Positions 21,637 through 30,832 of a stretch of DNA of 64,000 nt are shown piece after piece (the first letter of the stretch is position 1; each line of letters starts with the position of its first letter). The DNA is from Chaetoceros tenuissimus. Its lineage: Eukaryota; Bacillariophyta; Thalassiosirophyceae; Chaetocerotales; Chaetocerotaceae. The notes under the pieces were generated by a model. The model worked only from the letters and a program-made list of their open reading frames with translations, had not been told where the DNA came from and ran no database searches. Made by a program: the position numbers and the translations under genes. Location: assembly GCA_021927905.1 (NCBI GenBank), contig BLLK01000051.1, positions 1-64,000 on the forward strand, written 5' to 3'.

Positions 21637-22374
21637 TCGTTACATTCCTAGGTAGAGGCACTTGTGGTATGCATTATGCATCACTTTGAATTGACATATT
21701 TGCCCTTCCTCAATTTGCCTCTTTGAAGACTTTCCTCCTTCATTCTTTCTCATTCTTCGAGAATCAAATGTCTTTTCTTGGATAAAATATCAAAAAAGCT
21801 AAAAGCAATTTCACCGTCATCCTGCCGTTGATATCAGTTGTACCTAGAATGACCAAATGCAGTCATTTTTGCAATCTATATCCCCGAAAAAAGTCAAGAA
21901 AGTCCTGAACCTTCGGATTGTTATGGTTCAAGTACAAGTTATGGTTACAGAGCTAAGAAGCAACTAATGAACCAACCAAATACCATGTTGAAAAGAATAT
22001 GCTTGAATATGCTTAGACCTAAAAGCACAACTAGAACCTATACATAAGTATAAAGTCAGAAAAATAGCTTTTATATGTTTATTACATATACCTCTTAGAA
22101 GTAGAAGAAAAGCAAACAAAGCTGTAAAATGACTGCTTCGAAGAAAACGGATTCAAATCGAAGGATCTTCTTTTAGCTGTTTCATTCACGTAGTAATCTA
22201 TACGGACAAGAAAGTACCTGGCTTATTATTGCATCTTTTTGACCAAGAGACCATAAGTGAATCTGCTCTTGTTTGCTACTTGACTGCTTTTCTACTGCCA
22301 AGAATACCTTGCCAATATAAAAATGTAGTAAGTTTACAAACACTATATATTGAATTGATATTTCACACCACATT
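21637..22374. other. Intergenic, nothing recognised
   Basis: This 738-bp AT-rich stretch lies between the receptor 5' end and the prenyltransferase 3' end. No ORF, repeat or RNA gene is supported. Confidence 0.6.
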
Positions 22375-23460
22375 TTATCGTGATAGATGAAGACCAAGTA
22401 CAAAGAGTACACAATAGAGTAACTGTATCTTGGCAGTTCCACCAACATGAGGGTTTAATGCAGCACCATCCTTCCCTCCAAAATTCATAGCTTTCAAATC
22501 CTTTCTCGCCTTATGCATAGCTAGAAGTGGAAGATACATGAAATAATTTCGTTCTCCACTGACACTCAATAGCTTCATCTTTGAAAATGGAATCACAAAT
22601 GCAAATGAAGCCAATATCAAAAAGACATATTCTATCCTTGTAAAATTTTCCCCAAACTTGACAGCAAGAGTATTCTTTCCAACAGTAATATCCGTCATTC
22701 GATCTCGTAGATTATTCACTGCAATGATTCCCGTCGCTAGAAACCCTACAGGAATTGCCACAATCAAACTCGTAACAAACAATTCATTCTGAACTACTTG
22801 TGAAATTTCCATTTCCTCATGGATACGAACGACATACATGAATGGAACTGTTATAGTAGCTACTAATCCAAAGTAAAGAAATACAAATACGTCTCCTAAT
22901 CCCGAATATCCAATTGATAAATTTCCCAAGCCAATATAACCCAAAGGATACGGACCGCCAGTATAACAAACTGCATTGAACACACTGGTTATAGTAACGA
23001 AAATCATGTATGCCTTTGGATCCTGATATACCTTCCAATCTACAGTCTGTTCCATAGTTTGCGAAACAGTCATGTTTGTCAATAAAACACCAATTATAGC
23101 AGCCAAAACTAAACATAACGTCGATCCCATTGCAGTTTGAAAAGGAGTCAACCATCCTTTTTGAGTGGCACGAGCTTGACCTACTCGTTTATCAGTGTCT
23201 GCACCTTTGACAAAATCTGCATAGTCGTTATGTAAATTCGTTCCTAATTGGATGAGACATGCAAATGCTGCAAATAGAATTGAATAAAGGTTGAATTTGT
23301 CATCTGTGTATGCAATTGTTTGATGGTGTTTGGAGTAATGATTGACAATGGCCCAACTGACTAGTACTACTGGTGCTATGGATGCTGTGAGAGTGTGCGG
23401 TCTCGATGCAGCCATCCACACTTTGAGAGTTGATGGCCGAGAAGAAGCCTTTGTAGACAT
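22375..23460 (-). CDS. menA: MenA/UbiA-type prenyltransferase, 361 aa
   Basis: An integral membrane enzyme that joins a polyprenyl or phytyl diphosphate to 1,4-dihydroxy-2-naphthoate in menaquinone/phylloquinone synthesis. The first Mg-diphosphate motif is NDYADFVKGAD (Asn78, Asp79, Asp82, Asp88), followed by RVGQARATQKGWL, which is typical of MenA. The second motif is NNLRDRMTDITVGK (Asp253, Asp257, Lys262). Eight to nine spans are visible and the C-terminus GGTAKIQLLYCVLFVLGL matches the family end, so the protein is full length. No plastid presequence is seen at the N-terminus (MSTKASSRPSTLKVWMAASRP), which is odd for a phylloquinone enzyme of a diatom. A missing 5' exon, another compartment or another aromatic acceptor (UBIAD1-like) are alternatives. 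Confidence 0.85.
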   Translation of the reverse strand: MSTKASSRPSTLKVWMAASRPHTLTASIAPVVLVSWAIVNHYSKHHQTIAYTDDKFNLYSILFAAFACLIQLGTNLHNDYADFVKGADTDKRVGQARATQKGWLTPFQTAMGSTLCLVLAAIIGVLLTNMTVSQTMEQTVDWKVYQDPKAYMIFVTITSVFNAVCYTGGPYPLGYIGLGNLSIGYSGLGDVFVFLYFGLVATITVPFMYVVRIHEEMEISQVVQNELFVTSLIVAIPVGFLATGIIAVNNLRDRMTDITVGKNTLAVKFGENFTRIEYVFLILASFAFVIPFSKMKLLSVSGERNYFMYLPLLAMHKARKDLKAMNFGGKDGAALNPHVGGTAKIQLLYCVLFVLGLHLSR

Positions 23461-23777
23461 TATAGATTGAATCTATAATGAATTAATGGACTAAGTAAGT
23501 ATTTCCTTCCAACGTATGAGTAATGTTTATTCAAGTTGAATAGATTGATGATGATGTGGAAGAGAAAGATGAGACGCTAAAAAAGATGAATGAGAAGAAT
23601 CGTACAAAGAAAAAAGTAAAAGAAGGGAAAGAAAAGAAAATTATATCTATAAAAATTGAATTGATTATGGTATAAAAAAGTACTGTTCATTTGTTAAAAG
23701 TAATTTTCATGTACTTTATGGAACTAAGGATAGCAAAGTAAATATATTATAGTATATAATATATATTTTCTTGTTCT
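23461..23777. other. Intergenic, AT-rich
   Basis: 317 bp between the 5' end of the MenA-type gene and the 3' end of the next minus-strand gene. It contains an alternating TATATA run near 23742-23769 and purine-rich sequence near 23560-23640. No gene. Confidence 0.6.
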
Positions 23778-24830
23778 TTAAACAACTTTGTGCGTCACTC
23801 TTGGAACATAGTGTTTCGAGTGATAATCGTGCTTTGCAACTGCCGCTCTGTAATTCTGGATCAAAGGTGTATTATGATAGGTATCATGTGCTACTTGTAA
23901 AAACGGTAATATTTCCTCTTTGCGATTCTTTCTCGAGCTCTGTGCAACTTGAAGAGGGGTAGAACCTTGATTGGTTCTCATGAGTATGCCTTCGGGATTT
24001 AACGCCAAGATTTCCTCAACGAGTTCTGGAGATGTATACGTTTGACATGCGACATGTAATGGAGTCCAACCGCCTTTATCAAATGCTTTTGCTGATTCGG
24101 GATAAATATGTAACATTTCGCGAATGAGTTCATCCTTGTGTAGGTTTGAAATTGCGTAATGGATAGGCAACCTTCCCAATTTATCCAATTGCTGGCACAT
24201 GTTTGGATTCAATTGAATAAGGTAGCTCATGACTGAATCCTTGACATATGACTTCAAAGCAATATGTAAACAATTTCTATTGTAACCCTTTTCTACTTTG
24301 TGAATACTTTCTGGATACGCACGTAGCAAGGTAGTAATGAGATCCATAGGTGCATCTGCTTGAGAAAGTAATAAATGAATAGGTAATACATCTGCATCTC
24401 TGTGACCACCGAGGAAAGCATGAGCTGTAATTCGAGTCCTTGCTCTGGATGGTTCTCTCTTTATCAAATTGATTGCATTCAAGTAGTCCTTGTCTAAAAT
24501 CCATCTTGCTAGAGCATTGACGTGAGGAGCATAGTACTCATCAGATTTGACTTTGAATGGTGCAGGTCTACTTGTCGTAACATCGTAGCCATGCTGCTGC
24601 TGATGAGTAGAGCTATGATTCGAAGAATGAGAGGATGCTGTGCCTGCACTGTGTGGTCGAAATGAGGATTCTTGTTGCATTTCCCAACTATTGTTCATAC
24701 GCCATGTAGGAGAATAATGAATACCGCTCTTTGCATGCTCCTTTTTGTGATCCGATGAGTGTTTATCGTCGTTTGCATGGGCATCATGCTTGAGATCCAT
24801 ACGCCAAGTAGGAGAGTAGTGTGCTGCCAT
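23778..24830 (-). CDS. Ankyrin-repeat protein, 350 aa
   Basis: The N-terminal 75 residues are His/Ser-rich and contain HYSPTWRM twice (residues about 4 and 38), suggesting a short binding motif. Residues about 105-325 form ankyrin repeats, including LPIHLLLSQADAPMDLITTLL, NCLHIALKSYV, LPIHYAISNLHKDELIREML, TPLHVACQTYTSPELVEEIL and TPLQVAQSSRK. This long repeat type (Pro-Leu-His start, PE(S/G) end) is common in diatom ankyrin families. The protein is probably a cytosolic scaffold; the partner is unknown. It is divergently transcribed from the EF-hand gene at 25295. Confidence 0.85.
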   Translation of the reverse strand: MAAHYSPTWRMDLKHDAHANDDKHSSDHKKEHAKSGIHYSPTWRMNNSWEMQQESSFRPHSAGTASSHSSNHSSTHQQQHGYDVTTSRPAPFKVKSDEYYAPHVNALARWILDKDYLNAINLIKREPSRARTRITAHAFLGGHRDADVLPIHLLLSQADAPMDLITTLLRAYPESIHKVEKGYNRNCLHIALKSYVKDSVMSYLIQLNPNMCQQLDKLGRLPIHYAISNLHKDELIREMLHIYPESAKAFDKGGWTPLHVACQTYTSPELVEEILALNPEGILMRTNQGSTPLQVAQSSRKNRKEEILPFLQVAHDTYHNTPLIQNYRAAVAKHDYHSKHYVPRVTHKVV

Positions 24831-25294
24831 ATTGTTTAATTATTTATAAAGCTTTGTTGTGTTCGGGTTCTTTGATTGATTGAATTTGTTTCAGTGAGTT
24901 TGTGTGATGGAGAGTGAGGAAGGCTAACAAGAAGTCAAAAAAGCTTCTGGTTTGGAGAAATTTGATGGGATGTTCTTGGAACATCTCAGCTTTTTTACCG
25001 TCAAAATGTCATGAAATAAAACAGAAAGAAAGGAAAAAGAAAGAAGAAGAGTAATTCCCGACACGACTGAGGGTAGGGCTTCGCACAAACAGGGAAGAAG
25101 CTTCTCTTCTCGAGAGCTCCTCCTGCACTTTCACTTCTTCTCTCGCCAAAAATGAATTTTTGTATGCAGGCTACGTGGTGTACGATTGCTTTGAATTGAA
25201 AAGTGATAAAAATCTACTTTCATAATATTCAACACCACTCGAGGAATTCATACAAAACAAAACAAACAACAAAACCAGTATAACACCTAGTACA
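24831..25294. promoter_or_regulatory. Shared divergent promoter region
   Basis: 464 bp separate the start codons of the ankyrin gene (minus) and the EF-hand gene (plus), so both promoters must lie here. No defined element was recognised. Confidence 0.45.
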
Positions 25295-25981
25295 ATGAGT
25301 GCCGCAGTAGCAAAAGCAAAAGATCTCCCAGAGAGAGCTGCAAGTGTCCCGGTTGCAATTCATTCCACTGGGACAAAATACACAAATGATGAGCTCATCA
25401 ATGCAATGAAGGCTCACTTCAAGACATTGAACAAAACTTCATTTCAAGCATTTCACTACATTGATAGAAATCGCGATCATAGAATCAATGCAAAAGAGAT
25501 CAAAGAGTTTCTTTCTATCATTGGATACAGAATAAATACATCAAGGGCTCGTGAGCTACTACGCGGTTTTAGCAGAGGAGGATACACATCTAGCGAGCTC
25601 GATGTCCAGTCCTTCATGAGGCTTTGGCAGAGTGCCAAGAAGCCTGCTACAACAAAAAAGACAGAGAAAAAGGAATATACGGATAAGGAACTTATTGAGG
25701 CTTTAGAGGAGTACTTCCGAACCTTGGGATTGAGCAATGTCAAAGGATTTCATTATATTGATAAAGATGATAGCAAGAGACTCAATTCTGAGGATATTCG
25801 CAATGTACTAGCAGAAGCAGGTGTACAAATATCTTTTGACAGAGCACATGAACTAATCAGAAGCTATGCTTTGAATTATTCCAACCAAACACATAATTTC
25901 TACGCAGGAGAAATGGATGTCCATGCTTTCATTAGATTTATGGCTAGTCCATATCGTCAATTTAGACCTCAATCTAGATAG
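25295..25981 (+). CDS. EF-hand protein with two repeat modules, 228 aa
   Basis: Two homologous modules of about 90 residues, each starting YT(N/D)(D/K)ELI.A(M/L)...F(K/R)TL and followed by an EF-hand. Loop 1 is DRNRDHRINAKE, with Asp, Asn and Asp at positions 1, 3 and 5 and Glu at 12, a canonical calcium site. Loop 2 is DKDDSKRLNSED, with Asp at 1, 3 and 12. Each module ends in a second, degenerate helix-loop (ELDVQSFMRLW, EMDVHAFIRFM). The sites imply calcium binding, so a sensor or buffer is likely; no kinase or membrane domain is attached. The start is the first ATG after an A/C-rich leader. A shorter paralogue follows at 26448. Confidence 0.85.
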   Translation: MSAAVAKAKDLPERAASVPVAIHSTGTKYTNDELINAMKAHFKTLNKTSFQAFHYIDRNRDHRINAKEIKEFLSIIGYRINTSRARELLRGFSRGGYTSSELDVQSFMRLWQSAKKPATTKKTEKKEYTDKELIEALEEYFRTLGLSNVKGFHYIDKDDSKRLNSEDIRNVLAEAGVQISFDRAHELIRSYALNYSNQTHNFYAGEMDVHAFIRFMASPYRQFRPQSR

Positions 25982-26447
25982 AACATCCATATGTATGTAT
26001 CTTGTGAATGTATTCTACATAAAGTGCTATATATATTCTGTAATCATATATAATTAAAATTAAAAAGCAAACAATCCATTAATAGTGTAGCAGCAGTTCT
26101 TAAAAAATAATTGTAAAAACTTTCTGTGGGACTCAATCGAGAAGCTTTTCTACTTCTTTCTACGGTAAAATTATATCACGAAAAATCAAATCTGAAAATC
26201 AATCAATGAAAAAGTTGAAAAGTTTGTCCGTAGCTTCTTCCTACGACTTTCAATGTCACTAAAATTGTAGATTAGTCGTGTGAAAATATCATTTTAGTCG
26301 CAGGTTGATTCTTCCGTTGAATTTCTCCATGCACCACATTCCCACACTCACATGTTCAATAGATGAACAAAAGATCTTGTCTATACATTCATTGGCAAAA
26401 TACCAATTATACGTACCCCCCCTTTATATTTGACCTAGATAATCAAG
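25982..26447. other. Intergenic between EF-hand paralogues
   Basis: 466 bp with no gene. A run CCCCCC (26417-26422) precedes the downstream start by about 30 bp. Confidence 0.5.
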
Positions 26448-26858
26448 ATGGTAATGAAAAAGAGTGCAGGTAGTACGAGGCCAGTTTCTCGCAATCTAAA
26501 GAGGGTTCATAACACAAATGGTAGAGCTTCAACTGCGGCATCAAGAAGGGCTGTTTCTAGAGGAGGAGGAGGTCAAAGATCCGACAAAGATTTGATTCTT
26601 GTTCTGCATAAACACTTTCGCAACATGAAATTGTCAAATGTTCAGGGCTTCCACGTAATGGATTCGGATGATAATGATTTAATCTCTGCAGCAGATATGC
26701 TGAAGACGTATAAAGAGGCCGGCGTTGGGATAGGTCTGAATCGTGCAAAAGATCTCATGAAAGGGTACTGCGCGGAAGAAAATGAAAATGAAATGGATAT
26801 TCCCGGATTTATCAGAATGATGGCATCTGCATACACTTATGACGATGAAGACAAATGA
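26448..26858 (+). CDS. Short EF-hand paralogue, 136 aa
   Basis: One module homologous to the second half of the gene at 25295 (DLILVLHKHFRNMKLSNVQGFHVMDSDD versus ELIEALEEYFRTLGLSNVKGFHYIDKDD). The EF-hand loop DSDDNDLISAAD keeps Asp at 1, 3 and 12 and Asn at 5. The module ends EMDIPGFIRMMAS like its neighbour. The first 45 residues are basic (Arg/Lys-rich, no signal peptide). Tandem duplication of the upstream gene with loss of one module is the likely origin. A small calcium-binding protein; the partner is unknown. Confidence 0.85.
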   Translation: MVMKKSAGSTRPVSRNLKRVHNTNGRASTAASRRAVSRGGGGQRSDKDLILVLHKHFRNMKLSNVQGFHVMDSDDNDLISAADMLKTYKEAGVGIGLNRAKDLMKGYCAEENENEMDIPGFIRMMASAYTYDDEDK

Positions 26859-27012
26859 ATTTGAAGATTTTTTTATGCTTCCAGAATCATGGATCATGGC
26901 TGACTCGTGTTTCTAATAAAAGGAAAACATCAAGAACTATTTTCAAAGCCCGCTATCAATGAAAATGTAATGAATTATTATACAATGTAAATTATAAAAA
27001 TACAGAAAAGAA

Positions 27013-27636
27013 CTATCCCTTCCATTCAAGTTGAATGTATTTTGTAAAATCTAAAAAGCTGTCACCGGTAGCATCCAAATCAACTTCTTCAAATTCAATG
27101 CGTTTGTAAAAGTCGATTCCTTCTTGATTGATCCTACGAGTCAAAACGCACACCGATGAAAGATCAGTACAAATATTAGAATTTTCAAGGGCAAATACAA
27201 GCTGCCGACCTATTCCCCTCCCCCAATGATTAGGTTTTACTCCAAGTTGATGAATGTAACATTTCTTTTTTACTTCATCATGCTGCATGCTTGCATATCC
27301 TACAACTTCATTATTATTCGCCTCTACTTGGAAAAAGTATTCATATATGTCACCTCTCTTTGCTCCATTTTCTAGCACTTCTTGAAATCTCGTGGTTTCT
27401 TCGTCAAACGATAATTCCAAAAACTTGTCAAGGATGAGATAGTTATCTTTTTCAATATCACCAGGAGACGGAGACTCCAATGGTTGCAAACCCAAATCTT
27501 TGATTGGGTCGTATTTTTTATATTGTAGATGGAAAGCCTGAAAGAATACTTTCCTTCCATCAACTAAAGATCCATCCACTTTTCTAACAAGTTTGTATTC
27601 TTCAGAATTACTAGTGGTTTTGGAAGTGGTACTCAT
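27013..27636 (-). CDS. GNAT-family N-acetyltransferase, 207 aa
   Basis: The acetyl-CoA fold is seen in order: VVGYASMQHDE (beta 4), CYIHQLGVKPNHWGRGIGRQLV (motif A with the pyrophosphate loop R/Q-x-x-G-x-G/A, here WGRGIG), and VLTRRINQEGIDFYKRIEFEEVD (beta 6-7, Tyr general-acid position). It transfers acetyl from acetyl-CoA to an amine or protein N-terminus; the substrate cannot be read. The N-terminal 60 residues are specific to this protein. No targeting sequence. It lies tail-to-tail with the EF-hand paralogue. Confidence 0.85.
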   Translation of the reverse strand: MSTTSKTTSNSEEYKLVRKVDGSLVDGRKVFFQAFHLQYKKYDPIKDLGLQPLESPSPGDIEKDNYLILDKFLELSFDEETTRFQEVLENGAKRGDIYEYFFQVEANNNEVVGYASMQHDEVKKKCYIHQLGVKPNHWGRGIGRQLVFALENSNICTDLSSVCVLTRRINQEGIDFYKRIEFEEVDLDATGDSFLDFTKYIQLEWKG

Positions 27637-27855
27637 GATTCTTTTGTTCGGCTTAAATACAACTCTTCTCCACCTTCTATTTTGATATTGTTTTATGAGC
27701 TTTGAGATATTTCTGATGACGAGAATCTCTAATCCATAACGAATTGTATCTGAAGTGAATGAATCTTTGTGCTTGTGTGTTCAAAGGAGAGACGTCCGAC
27801 GTCTGTGTTTTTTGTTCTTTTCTTCTCTCTGTGTTCTGTGCGTTGAATTGAGACT

Positions 27856-28145
27856 AAGGCTACGGTATGTAAGCAGGACGGGTTGGAGACCTATTCGGCC
27901 GCCAAATTTGGCCGCCCCCGTAATCCCGGACTCCTACATGGATAAAATCCACTCACAGCCACCAATTTTGTTAGACTGTTATTGTCATTGTAATAGTCAG
28001 TCCCGTGTCAATGACATTGCAATGCTCAGTCCTGTGTCAATGACAGCTATTATACTCCAATTGACAGCGGCCCCATACCTGGCCTCACCCGGCCTGATTT
28101 TGGAATTTTTGAGGATCCTGCCGAGCGTCCTGCTTACATAGCCTT
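27856..28145. mobile_element. Mutator-like MITE, 290 bp, 10-bp target duplication
   Basis: The left end AAGGCTACGGTATGTAAGCAGGACG and the right end in reverse complement AAGGCTATGTAAGCAGGACG are inverted repeats differing by a short insertion and one base. AATTGAGACT stands immediately outside both ends (27846-27855 and 28146-28155), a 10-bp target site duplication, within the 8-11 bp range of Mutator-like elements. The inside holds a duplicated TCAGTCC.GTGTCAATGACA segment (about 28000-28050) and GC-rich palindromes near 27895-27920. No coding capacity. It inserted between the GNAT gene and the LNR array. Confidence 0.7.
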
Positions 28146-28307
28146 AATTGAGACTTCAATTTGACAACAAATTTATTATTTAATGCTTATTTAGATGTTG
28201 ACACTTCGTTTTTTGTCGTAATCTTAATCTCAGCAATAAACGTATGCTTCTTGCAGTATTGTCACAAATCATTCATCAAACATAAAAAACTTCCAAAGTC
28301 AATCAAG

Positions 28308-29817
28308 TCAATCAAGACAATCTCCTCCATCATATCCGCATTCAGGAATATTGTACTTGTCACCATAAAAAGCACTAGGTTGGCAGTATCCATTACCAAT
28401 CCAGTCAGGATTATCGACATCACAATCTGGATATTTCTCATTGAACTCGGTACAATCTCCACCATCGAAGCCACATGCTTCTGCGTTGTATTCTCCTCCA
28501 TCGCACTTTCCATTACCAATCAAGTCAGGATTATTGACATCACAATCTGGATATTTCTCATTGAACTCGGCACAGTCTCCACCATCGAAGCCACATGCTT
28601 CTGTGTTGTATTCTCCTCCATGGCAGTATCCATTGCCAATCCAGTCAAGAAAATCCACATCACAATCTCGATATTTCTCATTGAACTCGTCACAGTCTCC
28701 ACCATCGAAACCACACACTTCTGTGTTAAATGCTCCTAAATCGCACCTTCCATTACCAATCCAGTCAGGATCATCGACATCACAATCTGGATATTTCTCA
28801 TTGAAGTAGGTGCAGTCTCCACCATCGAAGCCACACACTTCTGTGTTCAATGCTCCTCCATCGCACCTTCCATTACCAAGTTTGTGAAGATCCCAGAAAA
28901 GATCATCAGGTCCATCAACATAACAATCTGGATATTTCTCGTTGAACTCAAGACAGTCTCCACCGTCAAAGCCACATGCTTCGTTGTTCCAAAGATCCGA
29001 GGCAAAGCAGTATCCATTGCCAATTTGGTAAGGATTACCAACATCACAGTTTGGATACTTCTCATAAAACTCTTTACAGTCTCCACCGTCAAAGCCACAT
29101 GCTTCTGTGTTGTATTCTCTTCCATTGCAGCGTCCATCACCGATCCTTTGAGGATCGCCAATACTATTGGGATATGTAACTGGACAGTCTGGATACTTCT
29201 CATTGAACTCGACACAGTCTCCACCATCGAAGCCACATGCTTCTGTGTTGTATTCTTCCCAGTTATTGCAGTATCCATCGCCAATATACGTTCCATTTGA
29301 AACATTACAATCTGGATATTTATTGAGTTCAATACAGTCTCCACCGTCATAGCCACATGCTTCAGTATTATAATCATCATAGTTACGACAGATTCCATCC
29401 CCAATCCTGTCAGGACGGGAAACATCACAATTCAGCAAAGAATTGTACAACTCACAATCACCCAAATCCCAACCGCAGACTTCAGTGTTGTATATGGAAT
29501 GACATTTTCCATTACCCCACCGAGAGTCAACAAACCCATATTCATACCATCTTTTGCTCGCAAAACAGTCAGGGTACTTCTCCACATTGTTCTTAAATTC
29601 AACACAGTCTTCTTTACATCTCTTGCTTGTTTCTTGTAACAATTATTCCAACGGTCGTACCAATAATTCCAAACACAACTGCCACTATCACCATATATTT
29701 GATTCTTTTTGCTTTAGGAGATCTTTCATTATATTTCTCCGTGTCCTCTTCATACTTCACATCCTCAAACCATTTTTTTGGTGCAACGGTAATGTTTTCT
29801 TTTTTGTTCTTGTGCAT
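28308..29817 (-). pseudogene. LNR-repeat type II membrane protein, copy 1, frameshifted
   Basis: First of four head-to-tail paralogues (transcription right to left). The N-terminal part (29817-29614, MHKNKKENITVAPKKW ... TM segment MVIVAVVFGIIGTTVGIIV) and the ectodomain (29642-28308, ten LNR units, ending ECGYDGGDCLD) lie in different frames. Compared with copy 3, the join carries an extra CAAG after AGAAACAAG and lacks the first LNR unit. There is no GT that could start an intron there, so I read a real disruption or an assembly error. The ectodomain repeat is C-x(n)-G(D/N)G.C...YNTE.CGFDGGDC, about 38-41 residues with four Cys and the Asp-rich calcium-binding turn of Lin12/Notch repeats. 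Confidence 0.7.
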
Positions 29818-30832
29818 GGTTTTCGATTTCTACAAAAGTGCTCTTTGTAAATATTATGTCACCTGCTAGTGTACGAGTAGAACATTTTTCACCACAAAAG
29901 ATTCGCTCTTTTTGAAAAAGTGATAAAAATGGTCGTGTACTACGGTGACGAGAGGTGAGAGTAGAACATTTTTTCACCACAAAAGATTCGATTGATTCGC
30001 TCTTTTTTGGAAAAAGTGATTTGAATCAATGTACTAGCGAGCGTTTGAGCGTTGAGCGTTGAGCCTTTGTGGGACTCGACTACATCTTTTCCGATGATGC
30101 AATAGAAATGATGAATCTATGGATTCTATTGAATTAGAAGATACTCAATAGATAGTAATATGAAATGGGTTTGAAACATTGTGGCCATCTCATTTGGCCA
30201 ATTCATGTACTCGCAAAGGCATTCTCTTAATACTTAATACCTACGTACGTGCGCTTTTGTCTTTCTTATCTTTACCAATGACGTACATTCCTCCTTTCTC
30301 TTATCATTTCTCATGCATCTTGTCGACTTCTTCCTCTTTCATCACCTTCGTAACTTTAACTTAGCACATCAATATAATATAATTACTTCTATGATCAGTA
30401 ACTATGATCATTTATTCATAATGAATCGATGGCTGATACGTAAAGCTGCTTGACAAATAAACAAATTTTTGATTTTCTGTAAAAGAGGCCATTTGATACT
30501 ATTAGAAAGTCGCAAAGTTGGTGTCAAGAAGCGTCAAGAGGAGAAAGACCATCTCCACGAAAAGACTCAATATTATCTACCTTGGAAAAGAAGCTATCTA
30601 TTTCATTTCGCTGAATGAATGAATCAAGTAGGTAGAAAGACTGATACAAGTGTCACCAAAGGTATACATGTCTACAGGATCTAAGCGTGATATTCAGATG
30701 TATTTTTGTCGTTATCTTTTTCTGCTAATGATTTCAAACATCTAAAATATCTCATCTCATTATTCAATATGTACATGCTTCAAGTAATTAACTTAAATAT
30801 GATCTTTCATCATACATGAAACAATTCCACAA
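29818..30832. promoter_or_regulatory. LNR copy 1 promoter module and spacer
   Basis: The first 250 bp upstream of copy 1 match the upstream regions of the other array genes. They contain GTAGAACATTTTT.CACCACAAAAGATTCG and CTCTTTTT.GAAAAAGTGAT, each twice here (29878-29928 and 29952-30020), and GTTGAGCGTTGAGC near 30050-30063. The rest (30100-30832) is AT-rich without a gene and includes the 3' flank of copy 2. Confidence 0.6.

Noticed and set aside
27755-28141. 128-codon frame across the MITE
   Set aside because: Most of it lies inside the 290-bp MITE; no protein features.
29600-29660. Intron joining the two frames of LNR copy 1
   Set aside because: No GT donor is suitably placed and the sequence aligns to copy 3 with a 4-bp excess, so a frameshift is the simpler reading.
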